In this document: positions 1 to 5,259 of the stretch, in pieces | Position numbering within the stretch: position 1 is the first letter of the stretch | How the letters are laid out: every line of letters starts with the position of its first letter | Assembly (NCBI GenBank): GCA_008501565.1 | Contig: QQUL01000170.1 | Span: forward strand, 1 to 5,620 | Length of the DNA: 5,620 bases | Source: Armatimonadota bacterium | GTDB lineage: Bacteria > Actinomycetota > Acidimicrobiia > Spongiisociales > UBA5794 | Direction of reading: 5' to 3' | Notes under the pieces: generated by a model | Database searches by the model: none | Told to the model about the DNA's origin: nothing | Seen by the model: the letters and a program-made list of their open reading frames with translations, nothing else | Position numbers and translations under genes: made by a program

Positions 1-1
1 G

Positions 2-592
2 GCGAATGCTGTGGGTATGCCAACGCTTGGATGGGAACCTTTGACCATTTCTGTGAGCGCGGCGGGTTCAGCCGACCCGGGTGGAGGACCCCTGACATGG
101 GAGTGGTCCTCCAACGGGGCAACCGCGTCAGGCTTTGAAACCGACATCGTGCTCTCTGAGATCGGCGTCCAAGAGGTTCTGCTCACGGTGACCGATGTGT
201 TCGGATCGACCGCCACGGACTCCGTGATCGTGCTCGTAGGTCGAGACTTTCTAGACACGACGACTTCCATCTTTCGGCTGGAAACCGCGTGGATGTCCGC
301 CCTGGGTATCACCAGGGGATGCAACCCGCCAACCAACGACAGATACTGCCCCCACGACACCGTCACCCGAGAACAAATGGCAGCCTTCCTCGCCAGAGCA
401 CTCGATCTCCCCACCACCGGAACAGACCACTTCATCGACGACGACAGCTCCATCTTCGAACAAGACATCAACCGCCTCGCCGCTGCAGGTATCACCAAGG
501 GATGCAACCCACCAACCAACGACAGATACTGCCCCCACGACACCGTCACCCGAGAACAAATGGCAGCCTTCCTGTATCGCTCGAATGCCTAG
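2..592 (+). CDS. C-terminal part of an exported PKD-like / SLH-like repeat protein (5' end outside window)
   Basis: The reading frame is open at the left window edge, so the true start is upstream; the GTG at 11 is only the first possible start codon inside the window. About 196 residues are visible. The first part (roughly nt 38-238) looks like a PKD or related Ig-like beta-sandwich: it has PLTISVSAAGSADPGGGPLTWEW early and ends in a typical LTVTDVFGSTATDSVIVLV strand pattern. Two SLH-like repeats follow (about 245-400 and 425-589), each with GIT-x-GCNPPTNDRYCP and VTREQMAAFL, spaced 61 codons apart. The protein stops right after the second repeat. Such architecture is typical of large cell-surface or secreted proteins anchored or assembled through C-terminal repeats; the surface location is inferred, since the signal peptide is not in view. 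The N-terminal half of repeat 1 (SIFRLETAWMSAL) departs from the usual acidic pattern seen in repeat 2 (DDDSSIFEQDINRLAAA). The specific function is unknown. Confidence 0.85.
   Translation, partial: ANAVGMPTLGWEPLTISVSAAGSADPGGGPLTWEWSSNGATASGFETDIVLSEIGVQEVLLTVTDVFGSTATDSVIVLVGRDFLDTTTSIFRLETAWMSALGITRGCNPPTNDRYCPHDTVTREQMAAFLARALDLPTTGTDHFIDDDSSIFEQDINRLAAAGITKGCNPPTNDRYCPHDTVTREQMAAFLYRSNA
305..390 (+). repeat. Direct repeat copy 1 (86 bases, inside SLH-like repeat 1)
   Basis: This block runs from GGTATCACC through the QMAAFL codons and matches 488-573 at 84 of 86 positions. The differences are at 315 (G versus A in copy 2, giving Arg versus Lys) and 328 (third codon position, Pro in both). 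Similarity stops abruptly on both sides: the preceding codons encode AWMSAL here and NRLAAA in copy 2. Confidence 0.9.
488..573 (+). repeat. Direct repeat copy 2 (86 bases, inside SLH-like repeat 2)
   Basis: Partner of 305-390 at an offset of 183 bases (61 codons). Silent positions are conserved almost completely, so the similarity reflects recent DNA-level copying as well as protein constraint. The first part of this copy (500-523) is also identical to 846-869 in the next gene. Confidence 0.9.
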
Positions 593-676
593 GTGAGTCG
601 ATGCACCGTCTACTCGAGCCCCTGCTGGTAGTGTCGGCGACTGGTTCATCCAGACGGGGTGAGCGGTAGAGGGATT

Positions 677-682
677 GGGGAA
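677..682 (+). promoter_or_regulatory. Ribosome binding site supporting the GTG start at 687
   Basis: GGGGAA lies 4 bases before the GTG at 687. A second purine-rich stretch, AGAGGGA (668-674), directly abuts the alternative TTG at 675, leaving no spacer for that codon. Both point to GTG 687 as the real start. Confidence 0.5.
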
Positions 683-686
683 ATAC

Positions 687-1445
687 GTGAAAAAGAGATC
701 AACTCGTGTGCTGCTGATGGTCGCAGTACTCGCCCTGTTCGTGGTGCCCGTAGCGGCAATCGCTGCGGGAGGAACGTTCACCGACGATGACACTTCGGTA
801 TTCGAGGGAGACATCGAATGGATGGCGGCAAACGGCATTACCGCTGGATGCAACCCACCAACCAACGACCACTACTGCCCTGACGATGCAGTCACGCGCG
901 GTCAGATGGCCGCATTCATGAAACGCCTCGCAACGAAGAAGGTCGTCGACGCTGACAAGGTTGACGGCAAGCATGCATCCGACATTGCGCCGATCGCTGT
1001 CGCTCAGGTCGACGAGACCCTGGGCGGTTCCACTGTTGCCGGGCCCACAACGATCAACTCCGTGAGCATCACTGTCCCAAGTAACGGAGTGGTTCTCATC
1101 ACCGGTAGTGCATACATCAACGCCAATACGGACAATTATTTCGGCATCAAGGTGGTCGTTGACGCAACCGAGATTGCGCAACCCGTGGCTTTTGATGCCT
1201 TCTCGACGACCGACGACGACGACGACGAGACGGAGTGGATGTCGTACACAACTGCTGTCGCTGTGACCCCCGGTACCCACATCATCAGCCAGAACGCGGG
1301 CCAGATGAACGCGGGCACAGCTGAGTTGGAAGCCGGTAGCTTCTTCTACAACTCCAACTCCATGACGGTCACGTTCATCCCGGGCGGCACGGTCTCGGCA
1401 TCGACGGTCGGTACATCGGGCGGTGGATCCATGACCGGCGAGTAG
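687..1445 (+). CDS. Secreted protein: signal peptide, one SLH-like repeat, linker and predicted beta-sandwich
   Basis: This is a complete gene of 252 residues from GTG 687; an in-frame TTG at 675 would add only four residues and is poorly spaced from a ribosome binding site. Residues 1-27 form a clear Sec-type signal peptide: MKKRSTR, then a hydrophobic core, then AIA-A, with likely cleavage near residue 26. Residues 29-82 are one SLH-like repeat with acidic TDDDTSVFEGDI, GITAGCNPPTNDHYCP and VTRGQMAAF; the Cys pair is C55/C64. A linker, VVDADKVDGKHASDI (about 86-100), resembles linkers seen in other actinobacterial and phage-tail-like proteins. The remainder (about 105-240) alternates hydrophobic strands (GVVLITGSAYI, YTTAVAVTPGTH, SMTVTFIP) and looks like a jelly-roll or C1q-like sandwich, broken by an acidic run, DDDDDE, encoded by five GAC codons at 1212-1226. 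It ends in a Gly/Ser-rich tail. It lies 94 bases after the preceding SLH-like gene and could be co-transcribed with it. Export is well supported; the ligand or role is unknown. Confidence 0.88.
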   Translation: MKKRSTRVLLMVAVLALFVVPVAAIAAGGTFTDDDTSVFEGDIEWMAANGITAGCNPPTNDHYCPDDAVTRGQMAAFMKRLATKKVVDADKVDGKHASDIAPIAVAQVDETLGGSTVAGPTTINSVSITVPSNGVVLITGSAYINANTDNYFGIKVVVDATEIAQPVAFDAFSTTDDDDDETEWMSYTTAVAVTPGTHIISQNAGQMNAGTAELEAGSFFYNSNSMTVTFIPGGTVSASTVGTSGGGSMTGE

Positions 1446-1538
1446 ACACTCCCGGAGATCTAATCCCTCGGAGTTGAGACGTCGATTCCGTTGGGGATAT
1501 GGGTGGTGCGTCAACCAAACGGCCACCCCGAGGAAACA

Positions 1539-1576
1539 GCAGACCCGGATCCGGAAACAACCGGATCCGGGTCTGC
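1539..1576. terminator. Perfect 16-bp stem-loop between convergent genes, probable terminator
   Basis: GCAGACCCGGATCCGG (1539-1554) pairs perfectly with 1561-1576 around a 6-base loop, AAACAA. It sits between the stop of the plus-strand secreted-protein gene (1445) and the stop of the minus-strand cysC (1624), the expected place for a shared terminator. Read on the minus strand the stem is followed by TGTTTCCT, a weak T-rich tract. Read on the plus strand it is followed by GGCAACC, with no T tract. It is therefore a more convincing intrinsic terminator for the cys operon than for the plus-strand gene. Confidence 0.75.
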
Positions 1577-1623
1577 GGCAACCTGGTCACCGCCAAGAGA
1601 CCGACATGTCGAAGGAGTACCCC

Positions 1624-2211
1624 TCAGGACACAACGAGATCAACGACGCGGCGAGCAGAGTCACCGGGGAGCTCGCTACCGGCGTCGATGCGCAGTTCAG
1701 GTGAGAACGGTTCCTCGTAAGGGTCGTCGATCCCGGTGAACTCAGCGATTTCGCCAGCTCGAGCGAGCGCATACAGTCCCTTGGGATCCCGGGCCTCGCA
1801 TACCTCGAGGGGCGTTGCGACATGAACCTCAACAAACCGGATTCCTGCGGCTTCATGCGCCATACGGACCGCGTCTCGATCGCCTCGGTACGGGCTGATC
1901 ACCGGAACCAAGACCACCAGACCGGCGTCAGCCATGAGTCTTGCGACCTCGCCAACACGCCTCACGTTCTCCGAACGGTCAACTGCAGAAAAGCCGAGGT
2001 CGCTGTTGAGGCCGTGACGTACATTGTCACCATCGAGGGTGTAGGCGGCTCTGCCGCGGAGGATCAGATCTGCCTCGACAGCAGCTGCAATCGTCGACTT
2101 GCCGCTGCCAGAGAGTCCGGTGAACCAGAGCGTCATCCCTTCACCGCCCGTGATTGCCTGCCTTTGGGAACGGCTGACTGAGCCGTCGTGCCAGACGACG
2201 TTCTCAGTCAC
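1624..2211 (-). CDS. cysC: Adenylyl-sulfate kinase (APS kinase)
   Basis: CysC phosphorylates adenosine 5'-phosphosulfate (APS) with ATP to give PAPS in the cytoplasm, the last step of sulfate activation. The 195-residue product is close to the usual length (E. coli about 200). Visible signatures in order: NVVWH near the N-terminus; Walker A GLSGSGKS at residues 32-39; DGDNVRHGLNSDLGFS at 60-75; the R-x-x-N-x-RR helix at 79-85; VISPYR with the family's conserved serine at 106; DPKGLY at 142-147; and FTGIDDPYEEP at 158-168. All are intact. The start is GTG at 2211, whose GTGA overlaps the cysN stop TGA by 4 bases. No good ribosome binding site lies at normal distance, so translation is probably coupled to cysN. 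The conserved NVVWH right after the start supports this choice. It is the last gene of the operon, and the stem-loop at 1539-1576 follows. In mycobacteria the equivalent domain is fused to CysN; here it is separate. Confidence 0.96.
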   Translation of the reverse strand: MTENVVWHDGSVSRSQRQAITGGEGMTLWFTGLSGSGKSTIAAAVEADLILRGRAAYTLDGDNVRHGLNSDLGFSAVDRSENVRRVGEVARLMADAGLVVLVPVISPYRGDRDAVRMAHEAAGIRFVEVHVATPLEVCEARDPKGLYALARAGEIAEFTGIDDPYEEPFSPELRIDAGSELPGDSARRVVDLVVS

Positions 2212-3470
2212 TGCGCTGGACCGGTGATCATTCCTGCGCCGACGGTTGCGTTGGTGTCCTCATCGACGAGAATGAACGAACCTGTCTCGCGGTTCTGGCG
2301 GTAAGGGTCGTAGAAGAGCGGCTGCGTCGTGCGAAGCCGCACTCTCCCGATCTCATTCAGCTCAAGCGAATCGATGCCCTCTTCCCTGTGAAGCGTGGTG
2401 ATGTTCATGCGGTACTGAAGATCAGTGACCAGTGCGCGTGCCCACCGAGTGGTGTGCTTGATCGCATACTTGCCACCCGGTCGCAGAGACGCCGTATCGC
2501 TGAGCCAGCAGATCATCGCGTCGATGTCCTGACCGTACTCCGGTCTGTTGTGTGGTCGACAGATCATGTCTCCGCGCGAGATGTCGAGGTCGTCCTCAAG
2601 CCTGATGGTCACAGACATCGGTGGGACCGCCTCTGCAACGGGGCCGTCATAGGTGTCGATCGCCTTGATCGTGCTTGCGAATCCCGATGGGAGCACGACA
2701 ACGTCGTCTCCAGGTTTGAGCACTCCCCCCGCAACCGTCCCGGCATATCCACGGTAGTCCTGATGATCCATGCGATGAGGTCGGACCACGTACTGCACGG
2801 GGAATCGAACATCAATCATGTTTCGATCCGAAGCAATGTAGATGTCCTCGAGCAGGTGGAGAACCGACGGGCCGGTATACCACGGCATCCGGTCGGACTC
2901 ATCGACGACGTTGTCGCCAACCAGCGCAGAAATGGGAACGAATCGAAGGTCGTGAATGTCGAGCCGAGTGGCAAAATCCTTGAACTCGGCAACGATCTCG
3001 TTGTACCGCTCCTCCGAGTAATCCACCAGATCCATCTTGTTGACACACAGCACGAGATGAGGAACCCGCAGCAACGAGGCTATGAACGAATGCCGTCGTG
3101 TTTGCTCAAGCACACCAAGACGGGCATCCACAAGAACAAGGGCGATATCAGCTGTCGAGGCGCCAGTGACCATGTTGCGGGTGTATTGGATGTGCCCCGG
3201 GGTGTCCGCAAGCACGAACTTGCGCTTCGGCGTGGCAAAGTAGCGGTAGGCAACGTCGATTGTGATGCCCTGCTCGCGCTCGGCCCGCAGTCCGTCTGTC
3301 AGCAGGGCAAGGTCGACATAGTCGGTTCCGCGGCGCTCGCTCGCTTCCTCCACGGCTTCCATCTGGTCTTCGAAGATCTGCTTTGTGTCATACAGCATCC
3401 GACCTATCAGCGTGCTCTTGCCGTCGTCGACAGAGCCGGTCGTCGCGAGGCGCACCAATTCCATTGACAT
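2208..3470 (-). CDS. cysN: Sulfate adenylyltransferase subunit 1 (ATP sulfurylase GTPase)
   Basis: CysN is the GTPase subunit of the two-part ATP sulfurylase; with CysD it makes APS from ATP and sulfate, using GTP hydrolysis to drive an unfavourable reaction. The 420-residue product has the translation-factor GTPase motifs in order: G1 GSVDDGKS (12-19), the switch I region EQGITIDVAYRYF (66-78), G3 DTPGH (89-93), G4 NKMD (144-147) and G5 SAL (181-183). An EF-Tu-like beta-barrel region follows (about 220-415), including FPVQYVVRP and RGDMIC. It is shorter than E. coli CysN (about 475) but has no internal gap in the GTPase core, and it lacks any C-terminal APS kinase domain. ATG 3470 directly follows the cysD stop with no spacer. 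AGGGG at 3480-3484 is 9 bases before it, favouring it over the second ATG at codon 3. It overlaps cysC by 4 bases. Confidence 0.96.
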   Translation of the reverse strand: MSMELVRLATTGSVDDGKSTLIGRMLYDTKQIFEDQMEAVEEASERRGTDYVDLALLTDGLRAEREQGITIDVAYRYFATPKRKFVLADTPGHIQYTRNMVTGASTADIALVLVDARLGVLEQTRRHSFIASLLRVPHLVLCVNKMDLVDYSEERYNEIVAEFKDFATRLDIHDLRFVPISALVGDNVVDESDRMPWYTGPSVLHLLEDIYIASDRNMIDVRFPVQYVVRPHRMDHQDYRGYAGTVAGGVLKPGDDVVVLPSGFASTIKAIDTYDGPVAEAVPPMSVTIRLEDDLDISRGDMICRPHNRPEYGQDIDAMICWLSDTASLRPGGKYAIKHTTRWARALVTDLQYRMNITTLHREEGIDSLELNEIGRVRLRTTQPLFYDPYRQNRETGSFILVDEDTNATVGAGMITGPAQ

Positions 3471-4436
3471 CTAGAAGTACCCCTGACGCTTGCGATCTTC
3501 CATCGCAGCTTCAGCGGTCTTGTCGTCCGCACGGCTCGCGCCCCGTTCGGTGATCCGTGATGCGGACACCTCTTCAATGATCTCTCTTACCGTTCCCGCC
3601 GTGGATTCGAAGGCCCCGGTGCATGACATGTCTCCCACCGTCCGGAACCGAACGACCGCCTCGAAGAGCTCCTCGTCATCGAATCGCTCAATATGAGGGG
3701 ATTCCGCCATGAGCATTCCGTCGCGCTCGAACACGGTTCTCTTGTGTGAAAAATACACTGAGGGAAGCTCGATCTGTTCCTGTTCGATGTACTGCCAGAT
3801 ATCCATTTCTGTCCAGTTCGAAATCGGGAACACGCGGATGTGTTCGCCGGCGCGATACCGACCGTTGTAGAGGCTCCAGAGCTCAGGTCGCTGGTTCTTG
3901 GGATCCCACTGACCGAACTCATCCCTGAAGGAGAACACGCGCTCTTTCGCCCGTGCCTTCTCTTCGTCTCTGCGGGCGCCTCCGAAGACGACCCCGAATT
4001 TGTTGTCGACGATCGCCTTCAACAGTGGCTCAATCTGAAGACGGTTCCGGCTGGCCCTCGGGCCGGTCACCTCAGAAACCCTGCCACTATCGATTGCCTC
4101 CTGGACCGAAGCCACCACGAGCTTCACTCCAAGTGCGTCGACTATCCGATCACGGAACTCGATCACCTCGTCGAAGTTGTGGCCGGTATCGATGTGCATC
4201 ACCGGAAATGGGATCTTCGCCGGGGAGAAAGCCTTCATGGCAAGCCACAACAGCACAGCGGAGTCCTTTCCGCCGGAGAACAGCAGAACGGGTCGCTCTG
4301 CCTCCGCTACTGCCTCGCGAATGATGTGAATGCCTTCGGCTTCGAGGGCGCCGAGGTGGGAAAGCCGATACTGCATGGGACGGTGAGGATAGGCCTCATC
4401 GTCTGCGTCGGAGCCGACGAGATCTGCCGCCGTCAT
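3471..4436 (-). CDS. cysD: Sulfate adenylyltransferase subunit 2 (ATP sulfurylase catalytic subunit)
   Basis: CysD is the catalytic ATP-pyrophosphatase (PP-loop, PAPS-reductase-like fold) subunit that adenylates sulfate, working as a complex with CysN. The 321-residue product carries the PP-loop FSGGKDS at 53-59, HIDTGHNFDEVIEFRD at 81-96, the CysD signature GGARRDEEKARAKER at 152-166, WDPKNQRPELW at 177-187, the FPISNWTEMDIWQYI region, and the typical C-terminal end KRQGYF. It is about 20 residues longer than E. coli CysD at the N-terminus, where the shared part begins near M21 (QYRLSHLGALEAEGIHIIREA). The ATG at 4436 is chosen because its ATGA overlaps the cysQ stop by 4 bases, the same coupling style as cysN/cysC. 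A start at M21 (codon first base at 4376) cannot be excluded. The frame stays open further upstream over cysQ, but that stretch has no CysD similarity. Confidence 0.95.
   Translation of the reverse strand: MTAADLVGSDADDEAYPHRPMQYRLSHLGALEAEGIHIIREAVAEAERPVLLFSGGKDSAVLLWLAMKAFSPAKIPFPVMHIDTGHNFDEVIEFRDRIVDALGVKLVVASVQEAIDSGRVSEVTGPRASRNRLQIEPLLKAIVDNKFGVVFGGARRDEEKARAKERVFSFRDEFGQWDPKNQRPELWSLYNGRYRAGEHIRVFPISNWTEMDIWQYIEQEQIELPSVYFSHKRTVFERDGMLMAESPHIERFDDEELFEAVVRFRTVGDMSCTGAFESTAGTVREIIEEVSASRITERGASRADDKTAEAAMEDRKRQGYF
3480..3484 (-). promoter_or_regulatory. Ribosome binding site for cysN, inside the end of cysD
   Basis: On the minus strand AGGGG lies 9 bases before ATG 3470 and 15 bases before the next in-frame ATG at 3464, so it selects the first ATG. 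It is embedded in the codons for the final RQGYF of CysD. Confidence 0.5.
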
Positions 4437-5233
4437 GACGCCAACAATGCTGACTCGACCTCGGCTGCTATCGAACCGCGTGATGCGACAAAACCCGGAA
4501 GCAGAGTGTGCTCGCGGTTGAAAGCCATGTCTGCATGGTCCTTGCGTCGATAGTGTGCACCGGCAGCGTTGAGCAGTGCCGCACCCCCCGCCACATCCCA
4601 CTCCCGCTTGGGAACGAGTGTCCAAGTCGCGTCTGCCCGGCCCGCCGCCACGAGCGCCAGCTTGAAGGCCACCGAGCCCATTGGCACCACATTCAATCCC
4701 AGCGCGGTGAACGCCTCCCACTCGCCTCTCTTGACCTCAGAACGACTTGCCAGAATCGTCGCATCAGCGAACCCGCTAGCCGAAACAGGTTCACGATGTC
4801 CCACGTACTTGGGTGGGGATCCGACACCGCCAACCACGCTCTCTCCGGTCGCCGGGTTGAGCACGCCACCGGCGACTGCCTTCCCGTCGATGGCAAGAGC
4901 GATGGAAACGCACCACTCGGGTATGCCTTTGATGAATTCTCTCGTGCCGTCGATCGGGTCAACGATCCATACCCGGCGACATGACAGGCGAATCAGATCG
5001 TCCGCGGTCTCTTCCGAGAGCCAGCCCTCGCCCGGTTTCAGAAGAACTGCCTTGATCGCAGCATCGACGGCGAGGTCGGCCTCCGTGACCGTGTCTCCGC
5101 CAGCCTTGAGTGTCGACGCTATCCGACCAGATGTGTAATCCGCAAGGGCATCGCGGGCTACGCCCAGGGCCCGTTCGATTCTGCGCAGGTCGTCCTCGAT
5201 GTTGAGCTGCGACAGCGACTCACTTGTGCTCAT
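4433..5233 (-). CDS. cysQ: 3'(2'),5'-bisphosphate nucleotidase CysQ (inositol monophosphatase family)
   Basis: Family members dephosphorylate 3'-phosphoadenosine 5'-phosphate (PAP), and sometimes PAPS, to AMP or APS, relieving PAP toxicity and controlling the PAPS pool. The 266-residue product shows the Mg2+/Li+-sensitive phosphatase signatures: DTVTEADLAVDAAI (47-60), the metal-binding SEE (73-75), WIVDPIDGTREFIKG (89-103, with the D-P-I-D-G-T metal site), GSVAFKLALVAAGRAD (186-201) and REWDVAGGAALLNAAG (210 onward), where the Asp after Trp is the third metal ligand. REFIKG after the DPIDGT core, plus the gene's position before cysDNC, argue for CysQ over a generic inositol monophosphatase. 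Substrate preference is inferred from context. ATG 5233 has a good ribosome binding site at 5241-5246. The stop overlaps cysD by 4 bases. The gene begins 26 bases after the stop of an SLH-like gene, so the operon may extend further upstream. Confidence 0.9.
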   Translation of the reverse strand: MSTSESLSQLNIEDDLRRIERALGVARDALADYTSGRIASTLKAGGDTVTEADLAVDAAIKAVLLKPGEGWLSEETADDLIRLSCRRVWIVDPIDGTREFIKGIPEWCVSIALAIDGKAVAGGVLNPATGESVVGGVGSPPKYVGHREPVSASGFADATILASRSEVKRGEWEAFTALGLNVVPMGSVAFKLALVAAGRADATWTLVPKREWDVAGGAALLNAAGAHYRRKDHADMAFNREHTLLPGFVASRGSIAAEVESALLAS

Positions 5234-5240
5234 ATCCCAG

Positions 5241-5246
5241 TCCCCC
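5241..5246 (-). promoter_or_regulatory. Ribosome binding site of cysQ
   Basis: On the minus strand GGGGGA lies 7 bases before ATG 5233, inside the 26-base gap after the SLH-like gene. The gap is too short for an independent promoter plus leader, so a cysQ promoter would have to lie within the upstream gene or beyond the window. Confidence 0.6.
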
Positions 5247-5259
5247 GGTCAGACATCGA

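Noticed and set aside
305..573. CRISPR or mobile-element origin for the direct repeats
   Set aside because: There are only two copies, both in frame within a repeated protein domain, with no spacers, terminal inverted repeats or transposase.
289..669. 126-codon plus-strand frame overlapping the SLH-like repeats
   Set aside because: Its internal repetition simply mirrors the 86-base DNA repeat read in another frame; the product is Arg/His/Pro-rich without a plausible function.
593..686. Possible promoter or terminator between the two plus-strand genes
   Set aside because: Only a 4-bp stem (CTGG-TTCAT-CCAG) and no convincing -35/-10 pair are visible, so no site is called.
1446..1480. Weak inverted repeat ACTCC ... 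GGAGT just after the secreted-protein stop
   Set aside because: A five-base stem with a long loop is expected by chance; the perfect 16-bp hairpin further on is a far better terminator.
699..1526. 275-codon minus-strand open frame opposite the secreted-protein gene
   Set aside because: The plus strand shows a signal peptide and an SLH-like repeat; the minus-strand product is rich in Arg, His and Cys with no domain pattern, as expected for a shadow frame.
2388..3467. 359-codon plus-strand open frame opposite cysN
   Set aside because: Antisense shadow of cysN; composition is low in meaning and no domain is recognisable, whereas the minus strand has all GTPase motifs.
3840..4553. 237-codon plus-strand open frame opposite cysD/cysQ
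   Set aside because: Antisense shadow spanning two real genes with clear catalytic motifs; no recognisable family.
4437..4721. Upstream continuation of the cysD frame over cysQ, giving a 416-residue open frame
   Set aside because: It has no CysD similarity before residue M21, it overlaps a well-supported cysQ completely, and ATG 4436 has the typical ATGA overlap with the cysQ stop.
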